The notes under the pieces were generated by a model. The model ran no database searches and was not told where the DNA came from. It saw only the letters and a list, made by a program, of their open reading frames with translations. Positions 6,225-13,793 of a DNA stretch of 14,986 bases are shown here, in pieces; position 1 is the first letter of the stretch, and each line of letters opens with the position of its first letter. This stretch comes from CAZJRQ01 sp964548535. Lineage in GTDB: Bacteria; Bacillota; Clostridia; Oscillospirales; Ruminococcaceae. Where the stretch lies: NCBI GenBank assembly GCA_964548535.1, contig CAZJRQ010000044.1, forward strand, positions 1 to 14,986, in the 5' to 3' direction. The translations under genes and the position numbers were made by a program.

Positions 6225-7514
6225 TTATGTTAAATTTTTGTCATTCTCAGCATTATAGTGAGTTTTAACGTATGCAACTAGAAACAGCGAACCGCATATT
6301 ATGGTTGCACCGCTGTTGTTTTCTTTTTTTGAGTTATCTATTTCCGTACATATATCATCACCGCATACGGCGTTTCCACCTGCTTGAGTGATGATTTTTG
6401 CAAGGTCTGATTTGTCATAATCTAAGTCAGAAAATCCGTCTACTGCTATAAATTTGTCAACATACGGCACTAGATTTTTTATTGCGTCTAGTGCGTTTTT
6501 ATCTTTGTGCATACCAATAACAGCCGTAATCTTTTGTGTATCAATACTCGCCAAAACGCTAGCCAAAGCCCTAGTTCCGTCTGGGTTATGACCGCCGTCT
6601 AAAATGGTCAAAGGCTCTTTTGAAAGAACTTCTACTCTGCCGAATAGTGTGGCTTTTTTGAGCCCTTGCTTGATACTGTCTTGAGAAACGGTCATTTTTT
6701 CGCACACGAATCTCATTGCGTCTAACACTGTTAAGGCGTTTGTAACCTGATGTTTTCCTACTAGCGAGAGGACGTATTCTTCTCCTCTATAGCTGAATTT
6801 ACTGCCGAAAATGTCGCTTTGCACGTTAGTACAATACATTAGATTTGGTATCATCAGCATTGATTCGTTCGATATTGCGACCTCGCGGACAGTTCGGATT
6901 ACGTCCATTTTATTGGCTGGAGACAGCACACAGGGACAATGCGGTTTTATTATTCCAGCTTTTTGGAATGCGATTTCTTCTAACGTTTCGCCTAAAATTG
7001 CGGTGTGGTCAAACGACACTGAGCCGATTACTGTAACAATAGGATTTTTTATTATGTTGGTTGAGTCGAGCAGCCCGCCTAGACCTGCTTCAAGAATTAC
7101 TATATCGCAATTTTTGTTCGCAAAGTAGGTTAGGGCAATTGCTTGGGTGATTTCAAACTGCGAAAATTCGGCGCGTTTAGGGTGGTTTTGGATTTTTGGG
7201 GCTATCTGTGAAACTGTTTCTAACAGGTCGTTTTGTGAAATGTTCTCATTATTTATTCTAATTCTATCAGAATATTCAATTAGATATGGTGAGGTGAAAA
7301 GTGCTGTTTTGTAGCCCTGTTGTACGAAAATTTCGTTAAACATATGCGCCATTGAGCCTTTTCCGTTTGTTCCTGCTATGTGGATGAATTTTAGGTTATC
7401 TTGCGGATTTCCGATTGCGTCTAGCAGACTTTTAATTCGGTCTAAATTTTCAACTCGTTTGCCTAATCTTGAAAATGAATTTATAAAGTTCATTACGTCG
7501 TTTGTGTTTGACAT
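6225..7514 (-). CDS. folC: Folylpolyglutamate synthase / dihydrofolate synthase
   Basis: This is a 429-residue Mur-ligase-fold cytosolic enzyme that adds glutamate to dihydropteroate and/or tetrahydrofolates using ATP. Motifs in order: P-loop GTNGKGS (48-54), TSPYLIEYSDRIRIN (74-88, the folate-binding loop), LEAGLGGLLDSTN (141-153), SFDHTAILG (167-175), KAGIIK (185-190) with the lysine that is usually carbamylated, and LDGGHNPDG (305-313) in the C-terminal domain. The usual GGRLDATN reads GGLLDSTN, a small departure. AAGGGAA eight bases upstream of the ATG supports the start. It follows uvrC after 29 bp on the same strand, so it is almost certainly co-transcribed. No other folate gene is in the window. 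Confidence 0.95.
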   Translation of the reverse strand: MSNTNDVMNFINSFSRLGKRVENLDRIKSLLDAIGNPQDNLKFIHIAGTNGKGSMAHMFNEIFVQQGYKTALFTSPYLIEYSDRIRINNENISQNDLLETVSQIAPKIQNHPKRAEFSQFEITQAIALTYFANKNCDIVILEAGLGGLLDSTNIIKNPIVTVIGSVSFDHTAILGETLEEIAFQKAGIIKPHCPCVLSPANKMDVIRTVREVAISNESMLMIPNLMYCTNVQSDIFGSKFSYRGEEYVLSLVGKHQVTNALTVLDAMRFVCEKMTVSQDSIKQGLKKATLFGRVEVLSKEPLTILDGGHNPDGTRALASVLASIDTQKITAVIGMHKDKNALDAIKNLVPYVDKFIAVDGFSDLDYDKSDLAKIITQAGGNAVCGDDICTEIDNSKKENNSGATIICGSLFLVAYVKTHYNAENDKNLT

Positions 7515-7543
7515 AAAATGTTCCCTTCTGTGATTTTATATGA

Positions 7544-9385
7544 TTACATATCTGCGATTACCAATGCAAGCTCTTGTGCGGTTTGAAGATTTACTCCTGC
7601 TACCTTTGCGATTTCTTCGGCATCGGCATTTTTTAGAGCCTCTTTTGTTTTAAAATGTGTGATAAGCTTTATTGCTTTTTTCTCGCCTATTCCTTTTATT
7701 TTAGTAAGCTCGAGCTGATAAGAATTTTTCTTGTGCTTTGCCGCTTGATAGGTAATTGCATATCTATGGACTTCGTCTTGGATTCGAGTTACCAGATTAA
7801 ACGCACTGCGGGATTTTGTTAGGCTGATTTCTCCGCCGCCTGTTGCTACTGCACGCGTTCTATGCTTTGAGTCCTTGACAAGTCCGAAAACAGGCACGTT
7901 GATTCCCATTTTGCGAATTACTGGGGTTACTGTATTGACGTGGCCTTGTCCGCCGTCTAGCAAAATTAGGTCGGGCAGAGTTGAAAACCCTTCATCAGTT
8001 TTCTCAAAATAATTGCGAAAACGCCTTTCTAAAACCTCACACATACAAGCGTAGTCGTTTTGCTCTTCTACTGTTTTTATCGAAAATTTCTTATAGAACT
8101 TTTTGCAAGGACGTCCATTTTCAAAGACTACCATTCCTGCTACCATATTTGTTGACGCTAGGTTCGAGATGTCGTAGCACTCGATAAATCTTGGTGGCTT
8201 TGGCAGTTCTAAGGCCTTTGCTAGTTCTTCTAGTGCTACAATTTCCTTGCCTGTTCGTCCGACCTTTATTGACAGATATTCTGACGCATTGCTTTTGGCA
8301 AGTGTTGTAAGTCGAAGAAGCTGTCCTCTTTTTGGAGTTGAAATTGTCACGGCGTGGTTTGATTTTTCGCGCAGCCACTGCTGTAAAAGCTCATAGTTTT
8401 CGATTTCTTCATCAAGCAGGATTTCACGCGGTGCAAAATCTCTTGCACCATAATACTGCAAAATAAAGCTTTCACGCATTTCAATTTGGTCTTCTTTTTC
8501 GCCGAGAAAAAAGTCAGCCTTGTCAAAAAGTCGTCCGCCACGATACATCAATACACTTGCGCAAGCCATTTCGCTATTTTGTGAAATTGCTATAATATCT
8601 GTGTCTTTTAGGTTTATATCGACAATTTTTTGTTTGTCTGCCGCTTTGGCAATTGCTGAAATTCTGTCACGGATTTTTGCTGCAAGTTCAAAGTTTAAAT
8701 CTTCGGCTGCTTGCTCCATTTCGGCGGTAAGACGAGTGACTGAATCGGTCGAGCCATTTTTTATATAGTCAACTGCTTGCTTGACGATATCTTGATATTC
8801 TTCTTGCGAATATTTTCCTGTACAGATACCCATGCACTGCTTGATATGGTGATTTAAACATGGTCTTGCATTATTAAAATCCTGCGGAAAACGTCTGCTG
8901 CAGGTGGGTAGCATAAAGACTTTGTTCGCCTCAATAACTGCTTGCTTTACTGCGAACGAACTTGTGTATGGCCCTATATATTCGGCTTTTTCATCGTCTT
9001 TTTGCAAGGCGCTTTGAAGTCTTGGATAGGGTTCTTTGGTGATTTTTATATAGCTATAACCCTTGTCATCTTTTAGCAGAATGTTATATTTTGGGGTGTA
9101 TTGCTTGATTAGCGAGCACTCTAAAACCAGAGCCTCAAACTCGGAATCGGTTACGATAAAGTCATAATCATTAACGTGCGACACCATTTTCCAAACCTTT
9201 GGGTGGTGGTCTTGTCCCTTACGAAAATACGAAGTTACACGGTTTTTGAGGTTTTTCGCTTTGCCGATATATATAATTTTGCCTGTCGAATCTTTCATGA
9301 TATAACAGCCGGGATTTATTGTCAGCTTTGAAGTTTTATCGCGAAGAAATGGCAGACGTGGGTTATCTTCATCGGTTATATACAT
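7544..9385 (-). CDS. uvrC: Excinuclease ABC subunit C
   Basis: This is the 613-residue nuclease of nucleotide excision repair; E. coli UvrC has 610. It makes both incisions around damage marked by UvrA/UvrB. The N-terminal GIY-YIG domain (PGCYIM at 25-30, IIYIGKAKNLKNR at 37-49) makes the 3' cut. Four cysteines, C162, C176, C184 and C188, match the CX(n)CX7CX3C pattern reported for an Fe-S cluster in UvrC. The UVR domain, which contacts UvrB, lies around 216-248 (AAEDLNFELAAKIRDRI). The RNase-H-like domain holds ECYDISN (D405), D445, LLDGGQGH (D477) and DEVHRYAI (H540), the 5' incision residues. Paired helix-hairpin-helix motifs end the protein (about 560-612). AAGGA seven bases upstream of the ATG fits the start. 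It sits 23 bp after the DUF1848 gene and 29 bp before folC. Confidence 0.97.
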   Translation of the reverse strand: MYITDEDNPRLPFLRDKTSKLTINPGCYIMKDSTGKIIYIGKAKNLKNRVTSYFRKGQDHHPKVWKMVSHVNDYDFIVTDSEFEALVLECSLIKQYTPKYNILLKDDKGYSYIKITKEPYPRLQSALQKDDEKAEYIGPYTSSFAVKQAVIEANKVFMLPTCSRRFPQDFNNARPCLNHHIKQCMGICTGKYSQEEYQDIVKQAVDYIKNGSTDSVTRLTAEMEQAAEDLNFELAAKIRDRISAIAKAADKQKIVDINLKDTDIIAISQNSEMACASVLMYRGGRLFDKADFFLGEKEDQIEMRESFILQYYGARDFAPREILLDEEIENYELLQQWLREKSNHAVTISTPKRGQLLRLTTLAKSNASEYLSIKVGRTGKEIVALEELAKALELPKPPRFIECYDISNLASTNMVAGMVVFENGRPCKKFYKKFSIKTVEEQNDYACMCEVLERRFRNYFEKTDEGFSTLPDLILLDGGQGHVNTVTPVIRKMGINVPVFGLVKDSKHRTRAVATGGGEISLTKSRSAFNLVTRIQDEVHRYAITYQAAKHKKNSYQLELTKIKGIGEKKAIKLITHFKTKEALKNADAEEIAKVAGVNLQTAQELALVIADM

Positions 9386-9408
9386 AAAAATTTCCTTTCA
9401 AATTAAAT

Positions 9409-10353
9409 TCACATAAGGTCAAACAAGTTTATTTGTGGTTGCTTAAAGGTTTTAATTTTCCGTTCATTGATAACGTCTTTATCTTGTATTCTACTGCATA
9501 ACAGCGGTGAGCTTTTATCATAATGCGAGGTGTTTTCGGCGACTGTTTTTTCGCTGTAATTTGCATAACAATATTTGCACCCATGTTTGCAGGTGTTATA
9601 TTTACCGATGTCGATACTCTCGACACAGCCACACTCGGCTCGCTGATTTTTATCTTTTTTTATATCAAGTTTGCAATCTATTATTTTTTCAATCATCTTA
9701 TCGTCGATACATTTAGAATGGGAGATTCCAAAGCTGCTTAAATCAATTTTTTCTGCACAGGTACTTATTTTGAAATTATTGCGTGATGCAACATTGGACA
9801 TGCTTTCTGTAATTTTAAAAATCATTTCGTCAGACAATTCGTTGATATTATTTTCTTTAAAGTTTGACGCGTTTTTTCTATAATAATCAACAAAGCTGAT
9901 TGTACAATGGTCGAAAGTTCCGCAAAGTATTTTTGCAAGCTTTTCAAAATATTTTTTATGATATTCAAAGTTGTATTTTTCATTTATAAGTATTGGGTCA
10001 TATCTCCAAACTATTCTATTCGCACCGATTTTGGAGGACAGTTCTTGAAATGTTTTTATTACATCCGAATTTTTAGACGGCACTGAACACTCGATATCGT
10101 CAGAATACGGATTTAGCGAAAACTGAAAATAATAATTATAATCTTTGAGTTCATCGAGTCTTTTAATCATTGGCTTGGGATTTTTCGTCCAAAATACAAT
10201 GCAGTCAACAACGTCGGGTGATAGACTAATTTTGCTTATTTGGTGCGGATTCATAGGATTTCGCACAAGAACGTACTGTTCTTTTAGTCGGTTAAAAAAC
10301 CAATCGCAATAAAATGCTGGGATATCGGTACGTCGGCTTGCACTTATTATCAT
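9409..10353 (-). CDS. DUF1848 family protein with C-terminal radical-SAM-like cysteine motif
   Basis: This is a 314-residue protein of unknown function. The N-terminus carries the DUF1848 signature ISASRRTDIPAFY (3-15), then VRNPMNPHQ (30-38), FWTKNPKP (54-61) and WRYDPI (116-121). Its cysteines cluster at the C-terminus: CGC (241-243) and CKHGCKYC (255-262), an exact CX3CX2C spacing. The family is noted for a C-terminal cysteine cluster resembling the [4Fe-4S] site that normally sits at the N-terminus of radical SAM enzymes, i.e. a permuted order. The ATG is preceded by a strong AAGGGAG. It is the first gene of the cluster, with its own promoter, 23 bp ahead of uvrC. A role in nucleic-acid repair or modification is a guess from that neighbour; the reaction is unknown. 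Confidence 0.88.
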   Translation of the reverse strand: MIISASRRTDIPAFYCDWFFNRLKEQYVLVRNPMNPHQISKISLSPDVVDCIVFWTKNPKPMIKRLDELKDYNYYFQFSLNPYSDDIECSVPSKNSDVIKTFQELSSKIGANRIVWRYDPILINEKYNFEYHKKYFEKLAKILCGTFDHCTISFVDYYRKNASNFKENNINELSDEMIFKITESMSNVASRNNFKISTCAEKIDLSSFGISHSKCIDDKMIEKIIDCKLDIKKDKNQRAECGCVESIDIGKYNTCKHGCKYCYANYSEKTVAENTSHYDKSSPLLCSRIQDKDVINERKIKTFKQPQINLFDLM

Positions 10354-10390
10354 AGTTTATCTCCCTTCACACTTGATTTATACTTAAATA

Positions 10391-10419
10391 ATTATACCAC
10401 ACTTTTTTAAAAATGTCAT
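10391..10419 (-). promoter_or_regulatory. Promoter of the DUF1848-uvrC-folC cluster
   Basis: On the minus strand: ATGACA (10419-10414), 17-bp spacer ending TGTGG, perfect TATAAT (10396-10391). It lies about 38 bp before the DUF1848 ATG. It is the only good promoter I see for DUF1848, uvrC and folC. Confidence 0.7.
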
Positions 10420-10424
10420 GCAAA

Positions 10425-10462
10425 ATATATAAAAACGGCAGCTCAAAAAGAACTACCGTTTT
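10425..10462 (-). terminator. Terminator of the flavin oxidoreductase gene
   Basis: On the minus strand a 13-bp stem (AAAACGGTAGTTC with GAGCTGCCGTTTT, two G-T pairs) has a five-T loop and is followed by TTTTTATATATTTT. It sits just after the oxidoreductase stop and just before the next promoter. Confidence 0.88.
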
Positions 10463-10483
10463 GTGAATAATATATTTTCGAAA

Positions 10484-12469
10484 CTAAAGGCTTCTTGCTA
10501 CTTCATAAGCTGACCAGATTGCTTGCAGAATATTTGTAACTTTTCTCGAATCGCCGATGTTATAAACTGGAATATTTAAATCTGTTATATCATTTTGCAA
10601 TGTTTTGTTAGGCTTATAGCCTACTGCTAAAATTACTGTGTCCGCTTTAATTTTTTGCTGTCCATTGTCATTTTCAACAACAACGTGGTCTGATTTAACT
10701 TCGCTAAGTTTTGTACTGCGCATTACGTCGACTTTGTTGAAAATTAAAAGGTCTTTTAGCATATCATAATTCATGAACGGCATACCGTGAGGGCCACCGC
10801 AAATGTCGGGTGCCATTTCTATAATTGTGACATTTTTACCCTTTTGTTTTAGCCATAAACCGACCTCACAGCCAACAAGTCCTCCGCCTACAATTGCGAT
10901 GTCTTCACCTACTGAAACGCTTTCGTTTAGGACATCGGTTGCATTTACTATATGATTTTCATCTCCGAAATTTGGAGTGATTGGCTGGGAGCCTGTTGCT
11001 ACAACCACGGCGTCTGGAGCTGTTTTTTCGATTAGCTGTCTATCTCCCTTAACGCCCATTCTTACGTCAACGCCAAGCTTGTTTAGCTGAATTTCATACC
11101 ACTTAACTAGACGTCTGTCATATCTTTTGAAGTCTGGTGCTCCGCCAGGGATTAGATTTCCGCCTAGAATGTTTTTGGATTCGACCAAAGTAACATCGTG
11201 ACCGCGCAACGCACTTACACGTGCTGTTTCTAGTCCGGCTGGACCTCCGCCGATAACCAAAATCTTTTTCTTTTTGTCAGCTGGCGAGATTCCATATTTA
11301 GTTTCACGTCCGCAAGCTGGATTTACTGTGCACGAAAGCGGCATACCTTTTGCAATTCTGCCCATACAGCCGTCGTGACATGAAAGACATGGTCGGATAT
11401 CTTCTAACTGGTCGGTCTGGATTTTCTCGACTAAAAATGCATCAGCAAGCAATGGTCGGCCATATGAAACGATATCACAACAGCCGTTTAGCGCATCTAC
11501 GGCGATTTCGGGGTTGTCCATGCGTCCGGCTAAAATTACTGGAACGTCGACTGCATTTTTTATCATTCGTCCAAATTCACGATACATGCCCTCTTCAAAA
11601 TACATTAGCGGATGGTTCCAATACCATGAATCGTAAGTTCCTGCGTCGACATTTAGGATGTCATAGCCTGCTTCAACTAGAATTTTAGCCGCCTCGATAC
11701 CCTCGTTATAGTCACGTCCTGCTTCTTCAAATTCTTCACCTGGCAATGCGCCTTGACGCAAGCCTTTCATAAAGCTTTTGATACTATATCTAAGCGAAAC
11801 TGGGAAGTCTTGTCCGCATGTTTGCTTGATTCCTTTTACGATATCGGTTGCAATTTTCAGACGACCTCTCAAATCTCCGCCATACTCGTCATCACGCTTA
11901 TTGAAAATATTTAGGCTGAACTGGTCAAGCAGATAACCCTCGTGGACAGCATGAACTTCAACTCCGTCAAAGCCTGTCATTTTTGCAACAACGGCACTTT
12001 TTACAAAGCTTGCGATTAGTTGCTGAATATCCTCGACAGTCATTGCTTCATGTTCAATTCTTGGGTCAAAACGGTTAGCGTTTTTAGATGGTGCCCAAGC
12101 TTTTTTTATAAACTCTGGGATTGCCGACCTGCCTAGACCGCCTGTTATTTGATAGAAAATTTTGCTGTCATAGGCATGAATTTTTTCAACCATTGGCTGT
12201 GTTGTCATGTTAAACATTGTTGGGTTATAGGTCGCACATGGTGTTGAGAAATTAGGCACTTCGTCATAATTTGCAACGGAAATGCCTGTTATTATCAGTC
12301 CTACGCCACCTTTTGCTCTTTCAATAAAATAATCCTGAGCTTCTTCATTAAAGCCACCATAATTGTTGGAATATCCAACAAGCCCCATTGGTGCCATTGA
12401 TGTACGGTTTTTTAAAGTGATTTTGCCAATAGTAATCGGTTCAAAAATTTTTTGATATTTTGGATTCAT
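10484..12469 (-). CDS. NADH:flavin oxidoreductase, old-yellow-enzyme/enoate-reductase type
   Basis: This 661-residue three-domain flavo-Fe-S enzyme belongs to the 2,4-dienoyl-CoA reductase/2-enoate reductase/BaiCD-BaiH group, which reduces activated C=C bonds with NAD(P)H. Residues 1-350 form the FMN TIM barrel: FEPITIGKITLKNR near the N-terminus, HAVHEGYLLDQFSL (173-186), RDDEYGG (192-198). C361, C364, C368 and C380 (CX2CX3CX11C) bind a [4Fe-4S] cluster. Then come an FAD-binding fold (GGGPAG, 407-412) and an NAD(P)H-binding insertion (GGGLVG, 528-533), ending with GD at 639-640. All cofactor motifs look intact. GAAAGGA upstream of the ATG supports the start. No bile-acid (bai), fatty-acid or CoA-ligase gene is adjacent, so the substrate cannot be named. 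It appears monocistronic. Confidence 0.93.
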   Translation of the reverse strand: MNPKYQKIFEPITIGKITLKNRTSMAPMGLVGYSNNYGGFNEEAQDYFIERAKGGVGLIITGISVANYDEVPNFSTPCATYNPTMFNMTTQPMVEKIHAYDSKIFYQITGGLGRSAIPEFIKKAWAPSKNANRFDPRIEHEAMTVEDIQQLIASFVKSAVVAKMTGFDGVEVHAVHEGYLLDQFSLNIFNKRDDEYGGDLRGRLKIATDIVKGIKQTCGQDFPVSLRYSIKSFMKGLRQGALPGEEFEEAGRDYNEGIEAAKILVEAGYDILNVDAGTYDSWYWNHPLMYFEEGMYREFGRMIKNAVDVPVILAGRMDNPEIAVDALNGCCDIVSYGRPLLADAFLVEKIQTDQLEDIRPCLSCHDGCMGRIAKGMPLSCTVNPACGRETKYGISPADKKKKILVIGGGPAGLETARVSALRGHDVTLVESKNILGGNLIPGGAPDFKRYDRRLVKWYEIQLNKLGVDVRMGVKGDRQLIEKTAPDAVVVATGSQPITPNFGDENHIVNATDVLNESVSVGEDIAIVGGGLVGCEVGLWLKQKGKNVTIIEMAPDICGGPHGMPFMNYDMLKDLLIFNKVDVMRSTKLSEVKSDHVVVENDNGQQKIKADTVILAVGYKPNKTLQNDITDLNIPVYNIGDSRKVTNILQAIWSAYEVARSL

Positions 12470-12521
12470 AAATTTTCATTCCTTTCAAATTCCGCATACA
12501 GTCAAATTAAGCTTTTTGATT

Positions 12522-12550
12522 AGTATATCTTTCCTAATTAAAGATATACT
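12522..12550. repeat. Perfect 11-bp inverted repeat in the oxidoreductase leader
   Basis: AGTATATCTTT (12522-12532) and AAAGATATACT (12540-12550) are exact inverted copies around a 7-base loop (CCTAATT). They lie 53 to 81 bases before the start codon. There is no T-run, so it is unlikely to be a terminator. It may be an operator or a leader-RNA hairpin. Confidence 0.7.
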
Positions 12551-12556
12551 TATTAA

Positions 12557-12568
12557 GATAAATTTATC
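12557..12568. repeat. Perfect 12-bp palindrome GATAAATTTATC
   Basis: GATAAATTTATC is a complete palindrome seven bases beyond the 11-bp inverted repeat on the side away from the gene. With only two G/C pairs it could be chance in AT-rich DNA. Its closeness to the inverted repeat makes a regulator site conceivable. Confidence 0.4.
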
Positions 12569-12614
12569 AGGATATATTTTGAAAAATGCATCAAAATCTA
12601 ACTTAATATTATAT

Positions 12615-12643
12615 ATATTATCATATATTTGAATATGTTTCAA
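12615..12643 (-). promoter_or_regulatory. Candidate promoter of the flavin oxidoreductase gene
   Basis: On the minus strand: TTGAAA (12643-12638), 17-bp spacer, TAATAT (12620-12615, four of six). If used, the leader is about 140 bases and contains both inverted repeats. It is weaker than the other promoters in the window. Confidence 0.4.
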
Positions 12644-12749
12644 CATGATTGGAAGAAAATTGTGTGAAATCACAAAAGCACGGAACTTGAGAGTTATAAC
12701 AACCAAAATTATTTACAGATATTGAAAAACGAAGTTTGAAATAGGACGT

Positions 12750-12795
12750 AAAAAAACGCAAATGATGTAACATAAAATTACATACATTTGCGTTT
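12750..12795 (-). terminator. Terminator of the zinc-ribbon membrane protein gene
   Basis: A 17-bp stem (12754-12770 with 12778-12795, core ACGCAAATG/CATTTGCGT) carries one bulged base and a 7-base loop. On the minus strand it is followed by a T-run (A12751-A12756). It lies 16 bp after the stop codon. Confidence 0.9.
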
Positions 12796-12810
12796 GTTGT
12801 TTTAAAATTA

Positions 12811-13578
12811 TTAATTGTTTGTGTTTTTAGCAAACACGAAAGTTAGAGCCAAACCAGCAATTGATGCTAGGAAAGTAATTACAAAAAATACTCCGATTGA
12901 TGCGTAAGAACCAAGTTGTGAAACATCTGAGCAAACTCTGATAAATAGAATTAGATTTGGAACAAGTCTTACTATAAATGCTAATCGTAATTTGCTCCAA
13001 AACTCGATTTCTGATGAAGCATCGTTACTAAATTCAAACATTGCTTTTATGATTAAATACAAGCTTGCAAGTATGAATATTATATATAGTATAACAAAGA
13101 ATGCATTCTCTGCAGCTAGATATCCATATGCGTTAGCGCTTTTAGATAATCCAAATAATTTAAGTTTTAAAGCTGGTACATACGAATAAAGCATTGTTAG
13201 GAACATACATGCCAAAACTATTATTTTTTTGTTGAAATTATAAACTTTTCCGCCGTTATTAGCAACTTTTTGTTTTTGCTCAGCCATATTATTTGTAATT
13301 GTTTCTTTGATATTTTTTATATCTTTCATATCATCTACAAATTCAGTTGACGCTGTCTTAAAATCATTTCCCAATGCCTTAAAATCAAAACCGTTAGTTG
13401 ATGCATTTGTGTTTTGTGGTGTATTTACAAAAGTGTTAGTTTGCTGTACATTATTGTACTGCTGTGCTGTATTATTTGTCTGCTGTGAACCATTATTTTC
13501 AACCTTAGCACCGCAAGAAGTACAGAAGCTCTTTCCATCTCCTATTTGAGTTCCACATTCTTCGCAAAATTTACCCAT
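12811..13578 (-). CDS. Zinc-ribbon membrane protein of unknown function
   Basis: This is a 255-residue protein from the preferred ATG at 13578. The N-terminus is a zinc ribbon, with two CX2C pairs at residues 5/8 and 19/22 (FCEECG and FCTSCG). A Gln/Asn/Thr-rich linker follows at about 28-62, then a helical amphipathic stretch (63-110). Four hydrophobic segments at about 118-135, 157-179, 199-215 and 225-249 indicate a polytopic membrane protein. The frame is open to a TTG at 13587, but that codon abuts the AAGGGG ribosome binding site, so the ATG nine bases after the site is chosen. It resembles the many zinc-ribbon ('zinc_ribbon_2' type) membrane proteins of Clostridia, whose function is unknown. 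It is monocistronic, with its own promoter and terminator. Confidence 0.85.
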   Translation of the reverse strand: MGKFCEECGTQIGDGKSFCTSCGAKVENNGSQQTNNTAQQYNNVQQTNTFVNTPQNTNASTNGFDFKALGNDFKTASTEFVDDMKDIKNIKETITNNMAEQKQKVANNGGKVYNFNKKIIVLACMFLTMLYSYVPALKLKLFGLSKSANAYGYLAAENAFFVILYIIFILASLYLIIKAMFEFSNDASSEIEFWSKLRLAFIVRLVPNLILFIRVCSDVSQLGSYASIGVFFVITFLASIAGLALTFVFAKNTNN

Positions 13579-13587
13579 TAAAGTCAA

Positions 13588-13593
13588 CCCCTT
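13588..13593 (-). promoter_or_regulatory. Ribosome binding site that decides the zinc-ribbon protein start
   Basis: AAGGGG on the minus strand directly touches an in-frame TTG but lies nine bases before the ATG at 13578. The ATG is therefore the workable start. Confidence 0.7.
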
Positions 13594-13614
13594 AAATATA
13601 TTTTTTATAATTGT

Positions 13615-13643
13615 ATTTTAACATTAAATGAGTTTATTTGCAA
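13615..13643 (-). promoter_or_regulatory. Promoter of the zinc-ribbon protein gene
   Basis: On the minus strand: TTGCAA (13643-13638), 17-bp spacer, TAAAAT (13620-13615, five of six). Confidence 0.6.
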
Positions 13644-13735
13644 TGGATTCTTAAATTTTTGTTAATAATGTTAAGAGCGGCAGCATAAGCTAGGGGCATT
13701 TTGTTGAAATAGTCAATAAAAATCAATCGTTTTGG

Positions 13736-13764
13736 TTGAAATGTTAATAGTAAAATGATATAAT
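13736..13764 (+). promoter_or_regulatory. Promoter of the FliB-like gene
   Basis: TTGAAA (13736-13741), 17-bp spacer, perfect TATAAT (13759-13764). Transcription would start near 13771, about 23 bases before the ATG. It is divergent from the zinc-ribbon gene promoter about 93 bp away. Confidence 0.72.
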
Positions 13765-13793
13765 TGTAAAAAACTAACGCATGAGGTGTAATT

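Larger units (their letters stand above)
12470..12810. other. Intergenic region upstream of the flavin oxidoreductase gene
   Basis: This 341-bp AT-rich gap holds, from left to right, the oxidoreductase ribosome binding site, an 11-bp inverted repeat, a 12-bp palindrome, a candidate minus-strand promoter and the terminator of the zinc-ribbon gene. These are listed separately. Between 12644 and 12749 I see nothing specific. The open frames in this gap lack ribosome binding sites and family resemblance. Confidence 0.6.

Noticed and set aside
12470..12643. Riboswitch (for example an FMN element) before the flavoenzyme gene
   Set aside because: The leader is AT-rich with simple inverted repeats only. 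None of the conserved multi-helix features of known flavin riboswitches is present.
12485..12833. Two overlapping minus-strand frames of about 70 codons upstream of the flavoenzyme gene
   Set aside because: One crosses the strong terminator at 12750-12795 and both lack ribosome binding sites. Their composition reflects AT-rich non-coding DNA.
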